From Trichomonas vaginalis G3 (Eukaryota; Parabasalia; Trichomonadida; Trichomonadidae): DNA of 64,000 bases. Where the stretch lies: the NCBI RefSeq assembly GCF_026262505.1, contig NC_067207.1, forward strand, positions 1,558,252 to 1,622,251, written 5' to 3'. The position numbers and the translations under genes were made by a program. The notes below the pieces were generated by a model. It saw only the letters and a program-made list of their open reading frames with translations. It was not told the DNA's origin and made no database searches. Below, piece after piece: positions 48,042-56,998 of this stretch (positions within the stretch are counted from its first letter, which is position 1; the number at the start of each line of letters is the position of its first letter).

Positions 48042-48689
48042 AACACTAGATATTTATATTGCATTCCGGTGAAAGGGAAAACAGAACAGGAAACAAGAAG
48101 AGCTATACAATACTTACTAGATCATGAAAGAGTAGATAATATAAGGGGTGATGGTGATAAAGGATTTCAGGCAGCTATGATTCATTATTTCCCACAAATT
48201 AATTTTTACTTTTCATCTTCTCCATATACGTTTCATAATAAAATAGTTGATGCGGTAATGAGAACTCTTAGAGATGTGTTAGGAGTTAACGGTCAGATAT
48301 ACTGGGATGGAAATCATGACTCCATCATACAGCAGTTAGTATATTATTACAATAATACATGGCATAGAACTATAAACATGAAACCAGTGGAAATGAAAAA
48401 TGATATTTCAAAAGAATGGGAATATATTAGAAAGCAAATGGAAAGGTTAAATGATGTTAAACGTGAACAAATTAATTCGGGGCTCATGAATTTTAAACAA
48501 GGGGATAAAGTTTTGATTCATCTCGATTATGGAAAAACTAATAAATCAATGACAAAAAGAAGACGAAGATTTGACACAATAGCTGAATTTGTTAGATATA
48601 TTAACGGCAATGCATTAGTTGAAGTTGACAATAAATTAATAGAAATTCCGATTTATTTTATTACTCCATTATATTTAAATAATATTTAA
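48042..48689 (+). pseudogene. integrase gene of element A, right part
   Basis: About 215 codons following element B: RYLYCIPVKGKTEQETRRAI, VDNIRGDGDKGFQAAMIHYF (second Asp region), FHNKIVDAVMRTLRDV, YYYNNTWHRTINMKPVEM, and a C-terminal SH3-like part (FKQGDKVLIHLDYGKTNKS). These are the core and tail motifs of rve integrases. The left part is at 22,629-23,553; element B is inserted between the two. Confidence 0.75.
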
Positions 48690-48708
48690 TTTTTTTATTT
48701 CGTAAGAA

Positions 48709-48948
48709 ATGAGTGACAACAAAGCAGCCAAGAGTCCTGATTCAATTAAGATTCAGAGTCCAGACAATGAATATAAAAAGAAATTAAACAGAATTAAATC
48801 GAAAATATGCTATTACAAAAAGAAGCCGCAATGCGGCGGGGCTGATGCCCATAAAACTAAAGGAACTGAAAACGATAAAGAGAGGAAAGAAATAATCGAA
48901 AAATTAGAAACTTACCGTTCAATCCTTAAACTGAGTGAAGCAAAATAA
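48709..48948 (+). CDS. small hypothetical protein of element A
   Basis: 79 residues, highly charged (YKKKLNRIKSKICYYKKKPQ), beginning 19 bases after the integrase stop with a T-rich box. A double-hairpin element lies in the middle. It could be a small DNA-binding protein; no family recognised. Confidence 0.45.
   Translation: MSDNKAAKSPDSIKIQSPDNEYKKKLNRIKSKICYYKKKPQCGGADAHKTKGTENDKERKEIIEKLETYRSILKLSEAK
48825..48850 (+). repeat. double-hairpin element, in the 79-residue gene
   Basis: GCCGC-AAT-GCGGC, G, GGGC-TGAT-GCCC. In frame, encoding KPQCGGADAH. Confidence 0.88.
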
Positions 48949-48967
48949 AAGAATTTAATAGTGTAAT

Positions 48968-50213
48968 AAACAGAAATTCATCAAAAGTGACAGCTCTCAA
49001 TTTTTTGACATTTGTAAATTCTAAATTGAATGAGAAAAATGAAATAATACTAAGCATAATACAATATTCTAGATTTAATTATAATTAGGAAAAAGTTAGT
49101 TTTGAGAGTACTTTTCATAGGCATATAGAATGAAATCTTCTGAAAAATAATATCACACAAACTCATATTATTTTCTAATATATAACTATTTTATATAAAA
49201 ATCAAATTCAATGATCTTAAAAGCGAAGGATAAACCTCAAAATTTACGAATATAATGAGTGGGAATATAATGCTTATCTATCATAAAACCATATGAAATA
49301 TCAATTTTTGCTTTACGCCTAATTTTTGACGATAATTAGCAAAAAATGTTAAATGTTAACACTCAGTCCATTTGAATATGAAAATAAAATTGACTTTGAT
49401 TAAATGTTTTTATTTATCATGCAATTCTTCTTGCGACCAAAGATTTGAATAAAAGTTCAAAAAATAAGATAGCTTAAAAAATAATATACGGTAGTGTTTA
49501 CTAATAGATGAATAGTATATAAATTCTATTAAAATGGATTTGATCCAAAAAAATATATAAAATTTGATCATAAATAAAATCGTTTTAAATTACTTCTTCA
49601 TTTAAATTATAACAATTATTTTTGGTTTTATATTTTTTTGGATCAAATCCATTTTAATAGAATTTATATACTATTCATCTATTAGTAAACACTACCGTAT
49701 ATTATTTTTTAAGCTATCTTATTTTTTGAACTTTTATTCAAATCTTTGGTCGCAAGAAGAATTGCATGATAAATAAAAACATTTAATCAAAGTCAATTTT
49801 ATTTTTCATATTCAAATGGACTGAGTGTTAACATTTAACATTTTTTGCTAATTATCGTCAAAAATTAGGCGTAAAGCAAAAATTGATATTTCATATGGTT
49901 TTATGATAGATAAGCATTATATTCCACTCATTATATTCGTAAATTTTGAGGTTTATCCTTCGCTTTTAAGATCATTGAATTTGATTTTTATATAAAATAG
50001 TTATATATTAGAAAATAATATGAGTTTGTGTGATATTATTTTTCAGAAGATTTTGTGTTCTTCTTCAAAATTTTATTTTTTTATTAAAAAGAATCTTTAC
50101 AAAATATACATTTACTTTAATTAATATTTAAAAACGTGCTCTATCAAAAGTTCCAAAAATTCAATATTTTAGCTTTTCTGAGGTGTCACTTTTGATGAAT
50201 TTCTGTTTACAAC
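48968..50213. mobile_element. fold-back element with long inverted arms
   Basis: Outer ends are a 26-bp inverted pair, AAACAGAAATTCATCAAAAG at 48,968 and its complement near 50,188-50,213. Inside are unrelated segments of about 135 bp each, then inverted arms of about 420 bp that are almost identical (49,133-49,557 and 49,630-50,050) around a loop of about 72 bp. No ORF of note. No clear target duplication. It lies between two small genes of element A. Perhaps a non-autonomous DNA transposon (MITE/fold-back). Confidence 0.75.
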
Positions 50214-50288
50214 AATAGAATAAATAAATTGATTGGAAGAGATGAATTTAATAAAGATGAATTTTTAAACTCAATCCAAATTTAATTT

Positions 50289-50474
50289 TTATTCCTCTTC
50301 GACAACGTCTCTTCGAGACGCCAAACCCTTCTGGGTTCTTCTTTCCATCATTACTGCATAACCGCATCTTCTCGGTTTTCGTGGTTTGTTGTTTTTAATT
50401 CGTTCTTGCATCATTTTTATCATTTCCTCCCTTGTTATGATTCGTGGTAAATTTTGAGCTTGTGGGGTATCCAT
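50289..50474 (-). CDS. small basic protein of element A
   Basis: 61 residues, Arg/Lys-rich centre (RIKNNKPRKPRRCGYAVMME) and an acidic end (RDVVEEE). T-rich box directly upstream (TTTTATTTTTATATAAATG). A double-hairpin element covers the C-terminal part. Unknown family; DNA binding is possible. Confidence 0.45.
   Translation of the reverse strand: MDTPQAQNLPRIITREEMIKMMQERIKNNKPRKPRRCGYAVMMERRTQKGLASRRDVVEEE
50306..50337 (-). repeat. double-hairpin element, in the 61-residue gene
   Basis: On the minus strand: AACCC-AGAA-GGGTT, TGG, CGTCTC-GAA-GAGACG. Longer stems than usual (32 bp in all). In frame, encoding RTQKGLASRRD. Confidence 0.8.
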
Positions 50475-50502
50475 TTATATAAAAATAAAATTTTGTTATC
50501 AG

Positions 50503-50682
50503 TTATTTTATCATCATTTTATTAAGTTCATCTTTAGTTAATTTGAATGGATTCGCTAATGTTCCACCTTGAGCCACAACACTTGTCCCGGCTAATTGTG
50601 AAGAACCTGGGATAAGTACTCCATGAAATGATTTCATTGGTATCATTAATTTAGAAATAGTTGGCTTAATTAATTTTGTCAT
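50503..50682 (-). CDS. small hypothetical protein of element A
   Basis: 59 residues (MTKLIKPTISKLMIPMKSFH; ends LTKDELNKMMIK), ATG preceded by TTTTATTTTTATCATAA. Below the usual length threshold but with the same upstream box and spacing as its neighbours. Confidence 0.45.
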   Translation of the reverse strand: MTKLIKPTISKLMIPMKSFHGVLIPGSSQLAGTSVVAQGGTLANPFKLTKDELNKMMIK

Positions 50683-50740
50683 TTATGATAAAAATAAAAT
50701 TGTATAATTTAAATTTTTTTCTTTCTCATTTTCTCATTTC

Positions 50741-50857
50741 TCATTTTTTCTCTTTTTCATTCTGTTTTGGTTTCAGTAACTTTAATTTTAACTTTGGATC
50801 AAATATTGGGTTTCCATCTTTATCTCTTCCAATAACACCATATGGTAGAATCTTCAT
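50741..50857 (-). CDS. very small protein of element A
   Basis: 38 residues, starting MKILPYGVIGRDKDGNPIF and ending in a Lys/Glu tail. T-rich box upstream (TTTTATTTTAGTATAAATG). It sits between the fibre gene and the 59-residue gene on the same strand. The GRDKDGNPIFDPKLKLKL pattern looks protein-like. Confidence 0.4.
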   Translation of the reverse strand: MKILPYGVIGRDKDGNPIFDPKLKLKLLKPKQNEKEKK

Positions 50858-50895
50858 TTATACTAAAATAAAAATTTAAATTATGCCGTTCTAAA

Positions 50896-50930
50896 GTTTG
50901 TGAAACAAACATTGAGCGTTCATTGAACGC
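50896..50930 (-). repeat. double-hairpin element at the end of fibre A
   Basis: On the minus strand: GCGTTC-AAT-GAACGC over the stop of fibre A, TCAAT, then GTTTG-TTTCA-CAAAC. Same place and first hairpin as at the end of fibre B (39,883). Confidence 0.65.
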
Positions 50931-53262
50931 GAAACCATGCATAAACTGTCATATAAGGTGGCATGTAATCTGTACCTCTTCCTGTCGTTTGTGTATATCC
51001 TGAAACGTTATGTGAATGTGTACCTGAACCGTTTGAAGTATATCCTTCATTCCATCTATTTTTATTACCGTACCAATATTTACCCCTGCTAGCGTCTCTA
51101 TCAGACCATCCATCAGGAAATCCATTATTTCCATCAGGATATTCAAACGAATTAGTATAAGTATGACTATGCCAGCCCGAGTCTTGAGTGTTTAAATTAA
51201 CATAATGACTATGAGCAGGTAAATTTTCGCCAGTAATCTTTTTACTTCCACCGGTTTGTTTTGAACTATTAGCACAGTAGAGGAAACGAATCGGTTATTT
51301 GTTGCCATGTACCGAAACCGAATACATCAGCTGGATTTGTTGAATTCATTGATGTATATATTGAACCAATGGGGTAAATCATCTCAAGAATTGTATTTAA
51401 TCCATTATGAATATTGAATTTATTATATAATATTGAAACTGGGTAAGAAATTAAAATTGGTCTTGTCATCAATATTAACGTATTATTTTTGAAAATTGCT
51501 TTTCTAACATCTTGAAATTTTGTGATTTCAGACCAGTTTCTTCCATCACTACTGATATTTACTAAATCACCACATCCTAAAGCAATGAAATACCCATCAA
51601 TATAAAATAAATTAGTAAATCTATAATTTCGAGTAAGTTTTGGAGTGAATGAATAAACCAATTCCCAACTTGGTGTTTTCTCTGGATCCTGTGAAAAATC
51701 TTGTGATAAATAAATATGTCTGTTATAACTTACAGGATATGAATAGACCATACCACCTGAAACAAGAACACAAACATTTGAAGCATAACATAAAGCTTCA
51801 ATGTCTCCATCAGCTTGAAAAATTTGTTCAAAACGACCAAATGGTATTGAATATGATCTATAAATTTTATCATTTTGTAGGATAAAATACATGTTGTTAA
51901 TGTAATACCACTTACTTGTATAATCAATTTCCAAATCTGATGACATCATACTAAACATATAATAATTTATCCCATCCTCACTAATGAAAATTTGATTGAC
52001 TTCATAAATTAGTACCCATTTATTATTAACGCATCTAATAGAATTATTTGGATATTTAAATTTAGCATCTTGATTTAAATTACATTTGAACCATTGGATA
52101 CAATCGAATGAATAACAAGGGCAAAAATCATCTCCAACCGTTATCATTCCCATAAATTTACCGTTATTATATTCAACATATAAAATTCTTGGATTAATGA
52201 TTGGCTTTCGTGTATCAGGATTCCAAACAGATGGAATAAATGATTCATAGTTTTTAAAATCATTTGTTTTAAAATAATAAAGCACTCCAGCTGTATAAAA
52301 TAAATACGTGGTCACTCCATCGAAACATATCCATTCAAAAGAATCTATATCAAAGGTTTTATCTGATGATTTCATAAAATTTAAAAATGGTGGAGTAAAA
52401 TAGACCTCTGATTGTTTTATTTCTTCATTAACAAATGATATATCAGCTTTCTTTGCTAACTCAGTATTAATGAATGAAATAACTTTTTCCTTATCTGCTT
52501 TCTTCTCTAACTCATTGTTAACATATGTTTTATCTGCTTTCTTCTCTAACTCATCGTTAACATAAGTTTTATCTGCTTTAAGGTCTAAACATCCTGAAAC
52601 CCATTCTGTATCAGCTTTAACTTTAAAAGTCTTCAATGTCCATTCATGATACCCTTCAACCTTTTCTTTAATTTCATTATCTTTTTCATCAACATAAACC
52701 AAATTTGCCTTCTTATTTAACTCGGTATTTACATAAACTAAATCTGCTTTCTTATTTAATTCAGTATTAACGTATTCCTTATCTACCTTCTTCATTAATT
52801 CAGTATTAACGTATTCCTTATCTACCTTCTTATTTAATTCAGTATTAACGTATTCCTTATCTGCTTTCTTCATTAACTCACTATCCACATATTCCTTATC
52901 CACCTTCTTCATTATGTCATTTAGGAAACCTTCTATGAATTCCTCATTTAAATTAAATCTTCCAATCTTCAAAACTTTAGGAAATGCATTTAATGCGTAA
53001 TATCTCTGTTCTTCTGGTGGAATTGATGTTATATCATCCGTTATTCCATTAATTTTTGAATTCATAAATAAAATTTCTTTTATATTTGATATCACTGCAC
53101 CACCTTTGCAAACGAATTCGAAATGGTCATTTTTCAATACTATCTCCACATTTCAACCTTTGCGTTTGTTCTGCCGTCTTTGAATTATATGCATATGTGG
53201 CGTATGTAATGGTCTGAAGGACCTGGGCGCTTTGCGCCTTAAGTTGCTGTTGTTTAATCATT
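50920..53262 (-). pseudogene. phage tail-fibre-like protein of element A (broken)
   Basis: About 780 codons, starting at ATG 53,262 after a T-rich box. N-terminal strands, a series of about ten repeats of the type KKADKEYVNTELNKKVDKEY (52,430-52,930), a beta-rich middle with FSEDGINYYMFSMM- and YSFDCIQWFKCNLN-like strands, and the phage-type tip PIGSIYTSMNSTNP with GTWQQI and repeated His pairs. It is the counterpart of fibre B but with a different middle, as expected for a receptor-binding protein that changes quickly. About two or three breaks. Confidence 0.8.
53211..53238 (-). repeat. double-hairpin element, near the start of fibre A
   Basis: On the minus strand: GGCGC-AAA-GCGCC, CA, GGTC-CTTCA-GACC. 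In frame, encoding KAQSAQVLQT. Compare 23,024 in the integrase gene. Confidence 0.88.
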
Positions 53263-53285
53263 TATTACGATTTAAAAATAAATAT

Positions 53286-54024
53286 TTAATCCGTTATCTC
53301 ATCAGCTATTTTCTCTATTTGAAATTGCCATAATATTTCATTCATAAATTCTAAATCACAATCAAATAGGTCAGTTATTCTAAATTTAATATTTGATAAA
53401 TGTTTTGAATGAAGAATAAATGAATTCCCGGATAATTGAAACGGATATGATAAAGAAAATGTGTTTAAGTTGATGGATAAAATGTTTTGTATTGATGGGT
53501 AAGAGTTGAGGTCTAATGTTTGATGTGAAAATCTCATTGGGGTATTAACTTTATCACATTTGATTAAAATGAAATTGGAACCAGTGTCAGAATACAAAAC
53601 ATCCCCAACATCTTTTTCAAAATTTAATATCCCAACAATGAACGAAGATGAGGAGTACAAAATTTAATTTTCAGCGGAAATTTAATAAGGTTATTTATTT
53701 CATCAAGTTCAAAAAGTTTATCAGGTTTTGATTTAAAATTTTCTTCATACCATACGATAAATGATTCATTTAAATAACTTAAAATCATGTTAATATCCCA
53801 TTTCGCTATCACATTATTTATATACATATCATACGTTTTTTCAAGGTCTACGACCCGCCGCTATGCGGCTCATGGTCATCTTTAATAAATGATATATAAT
53901 CTGAAGGGTCTAAAAGAATGGGATTAAATTTACCACTCACAGAAACGAGAGTAACATTATAAATTCCGCTAACTGTTAAATTTAATTCACAGTTATTATT
54001 CGAAATAATATTGATAATTGACAT
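53286..54024 (-). pseudogene. virion-type protein of element A, homologous to 42,815 (broken)
   Basis: About 245 codons from ATG 54,024 (SIINIISNNNCELNLTVSGI). Ends HLSNIKFRITDLFDCDLEFM, similar to the end of the 258-residue protein of element B. It lies beside the fibre gene as in B. About two breaks. A double-hairpin element lies at 53,845. Confidence 0.5.
53845..53869 (-). repeat. double-hairpin element, in the 53,286 gene
   Basis: On the minus strand: GCCGC-ATA-GCGGC, G, GGTC-GTA-GACC. Both stems perfect. Confidence 0.87.
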
Positions 54025-54044
54025 TTTTTATTAGGATTAAAAAT

Positions 54045-54524
54045 ATGGTAAAGCGTTATTTTCCAGTGATAAATAAAACTAGAATAAGATTACCTCAAGA
54101 ATTCATAAATTCAACGAATAAGAAATTCATTCATGTTATAAATTTTAGTGTTTTCAGAAAATATGAGTCAGTGTCATATTCATCAACAGGTTATATTTCA
54201 CTTCATTCAAATTTAGTTCAATCAAACCCATATAATGACCATTTCATAAGATTTTCAGATGGTATTAAAAATGTAATTGATAGATTAAAATATGAACAGA
54301 TTGACAATATCGAATTTTTGGAATTTTGGTTTAAATATCCCGATGGAAAAAAGATTGAAGTTAAAGATAAAGCTGATACTATAACAAAAACAATTACAAT
54401 GACCGATCCGGATAGTGGGGAACAAAAAGAAATAAAACAAACGATAGAAACTGGTGAAAGGTCAATTATTATTGATTATGATTCAAAGGATTATTATTCG
54501 ATAATGTTAATGCTTGAATATTAA
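54045..54524 (+). CDS. virion-type protein of element A
   Basis: 159 residues from ATG 54,045. Beta-rich: KFIHVINFSVFRKYESVSYS, FLEFWFKYPDGKKIEV, and an end with SIIIDYDSKDYYSIMLMLEY, comparable to the last strands of the protein at 45,751 of element B. Probably a minor structural protein. Divergent from the 54,024 gene with a T-rich spacer; its 3' end overlaps the next gene by four bases. Confidence 0.5.
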   Translation: MVKRYFPVINKTRIRLPQEFINSTNKKFIHVINFSVFRKYESVSYSSTGYISLHSNLVQSNPYNDHFIRFSDGIKNVIDRLKYEQIDNIEFLEFWFKYPDGKKIEVKDKADTITKTITMTDPDSGEQKEIKQTIETGERSIIIDYDSKDYYSIMLMLEY

Positions 54525-55177
54525 ATAGCCTTAACAAAGAATTTTTCAAGTGATATTTTATATTCATCAACTATTTTATTATAAATATCATTATATGTTA
54601 AATGAAGTTCAGTTGTTGTTCCGTTCTTTGATATCTTAATTGTGCTAATATCCTTTATAGGATTTATTTTTGCAACTGTTCCGCAGCATGAAACCTCATC
54701 ATCTATGAAAAATTGAATCTTAACGTCTGAATCTTGAACATCACAAAGAATGGCGATAATGTGAATTAATGATTCATAAGGTAAAATAATTAAACCGGAT
54801 TGATCAATTAAATTTATTATTGAATCATAATTATTAATTATTATATCACGGTAAATTTTCATTAATTCAGAATTAATGTCTATTTTATATGGGTTATCAA
54901 GTGGTGCTGGGTATGTTGGATAAGTGGGAATTTCAACAGGTTCTTTACCGGGTTCAGATAAAATGATTGGGTCTCCATCTTCTTTATTTTGCTCCTCCTC
55001 CTTTTTCGGTAAGTCACGAGTTAATAAATTTGGTTGAGTTGCTGACCTTGTTAATTCAGGGCTAACATTAACTTTAACATTTTGAATAATTCGTGATTTA
55101 TCATCATTTACGTTATAACCAACCGTAATCTCTGCTTTTGCGTTAGTGTTCTTTTGACTAGTGAAACGTCTTCTCAT
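54521..55177 (-). CDS. conserved Maverick protein with E-x-S-C-C-G core
   Basis: 218 residues. Disordered, Pro/Thr-rich first half (PVEIPTYPTYPAPLDNPYK) and a folded second half: DSIINLIDQSGLIILPYESL, IQFFIDDEVSCCGTVAKINP and a C-terminal helix YNKIVDEYKISLEKFFVK. The gene at 43,795 of element B has the same organisation, so it belongs to the conserved set of these elements although its function is unknown. Open throughout. Confidence 0.6.
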   Translation of the reverse strand: MRRRFTSQKNTNAKAEITVGYNVNDDKSRIIQNVKVNVSPELTRSATQPNLLTRDLPKKEEEQNKEDGDPIILSEPGKEPVEIPTYPTYPAPLDNPYKIDINSELMKIYRDIIINNYDSIINLIDQSGLIILPYESLIHIIAILCDVQDSDVKIQFFIDDEVSCCGTVAKINPIKDISTIKISKNGTTTELHLTYNDIYNKIVDEYKISLEKFFVKAI

Positions 55178-55209
55178 TTATAATCGAATAAAAAAATATA
55201 TTTAAACTT

Positions 55210-56108
55210 TTATTTTGCTGGAAGTTTTGAATCTATTATTCCCTGTATTTGTTCTTGAAGTTGATTTTTAGCTGGTTCATTGTAATTAATAGACCTAATA
55301 TATTCATTAATTGCATTCTTATAATCATCTGATTTCTCAAATTTTCTTTTATCTGATTCCTTAACTAAATCATAAGTTAAACCTCGTTGCTGATATAATG
55401 GTTTCTTAATTAAATCTTTGAATGCTTGAGATAAAGCACCTGATGCAATTCTTGCTACTATAATTGGTTGGAATTGCTGTTTAAGTTCATCTTTAACATT
55501 TGCGAAAACTGGATCGAATAAAGCAACTTTAAAGAATTTCTTAGCTGAAATTTCAGGTCTAATATTTGCATATTGACCATCAAACTGGTTAGAATATCGT
55601 GGTAATCCATCCGGTCCCTCTTCAATAGCATTTAATTCTTCATTGAAATAAGAATATGGATTATAACGGTATGAATTAATTGGACCATTTCACCTTCTCC
55701 AATGTATTGTTTAACAGCTTTTCCATTTTCATCAAATTGCATAGGATAACGTTCATTATATGCTTTACGTTTAGGATAATCAGTTATAGTTAATTTATAA
55801 CCATTTATGACTTTAATATTACCTTGACCATCAGTAACGAAAACTTCATTTATACCATCAGGTTTTCCATTTGGACCCGTAATGTCTGCTTCGTGTGCTT
55901 CCCAATTTGGACCTTGACGTTTGGCATATGCTTGAGCTTCTGGTAATGTTAAAACGTTTCTCATTTGTTTAACATCTTTTTGAAGACCAGCAACAATATG
56001 AACTAATTCTTTCATTCCATCAGGAACTTTCATAGTTCTATTATATGCACCCTTTTTGTTTGTTCCTTGTTTTAATGGAACCTGTAGAAGATTTGCTATT
56101 TCTGTCAT
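55210..56108 (-). pseudogene. hypothetical protein of element A (broken)
   Basis: About 300 codons. Start [20 protein letters not shown], a Gly-rich [20 protein letters not shown] stretch resembling collagen or beta-turn repeats, and a helical C-terminal part (QQFQPIIVARIASGALSQAF; LQEQIQGIIDSKLPAK). About one break. Located between the ATPase and the 218-residue gene, where a virion protein would be expected. Confidence 0.45.
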
Positions 56109-56138
56109 GTTTAATTATAAATAAAAAATAAAAATTAA

Positions 56139-56974
56139 TTATAAAAAGTTAATCAAATTTAACACTCCTTTATTTAAATCAACTATTATTTTTCCATGTT
56201 CACCTAATTGCTGATATTGTGTGTAAAGTTCATTAATGCTCATTGGTAAATTCACTTGATAAAGCATAACGTTCAACTGTTGACGACTAAACCCACTGAA
56301 AATGAAAAGGGTTGATAGATTTGATTTAATGTTTGTGCTTAATGCTTTGAAGTATTGAACAGCCATGAAGAATGAACACTGAATGTGTCGACATTGAGTT
56401 AATAACTGATTAAAATATGATTTCTCATTTGTTATTAGTTTTGATTTCACTGCATCATCTAGAAAAATGAGTGAATGCAAAAATTCTCTATCAAAATTTG
56501 AAATAGAAAGTGTTTCAAATAATTCATCCCGTTGTTTATCAATAATTTTATCCTCTAATCCTTGCTTCTTGATTGTATTATATAATTCTTTATACATTAA
56601 AAAGTTTTTTAAATAATCTTCTGCTTCTTCTTGTGATAAATAAATAATTGGAATTTTGATTAAATGCTTTAAAGATTCAAATGTATCATCTGAAGGTGAA
56701 CCTGAACGGTTGATATAAATTAACACATGTGAATAGGGGGAAGTGTTAGCAATAATGATAATTTGTTTTAATATCGTTAATGTTTTACCTTTATTTTGTT
56801 TACCAATTGCTGCAGTGATTGAATTTAAGTAACATTCAGAATATGAATTTTCATTAATTTTTCCTTAGATAGAGCATTTCTATTATCACTCAATGCTTCA
56901 TTAATCATATCATCTATGTATGTATTATATACTCCTGCTAATTCTTCATAAGGAGTGTATGAATTTAAATCCAT
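56139..56974 (-). pseudogene. packaging ATPase of element A (broken)
   Basis: Starts MDLNSYTPYEELAGVYNTYI. A P-loop-like NKGKTLTILKQI, then IIIIANTSPYSHVLIYINRS, a Walker B-like FLHSLIFLDDAV, the sensor-like HIQCSFFMAVQYFKAL and IFSGFSRQQLNVML. These fit the A32/FtsK-type packaging ATPase and match element B's enzyme (FQGFSRYDIELIW). About one break. Confidence 0.72.
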
Positions 56975-56998
56975 TTAATCAAAAATAAATTTATAATT

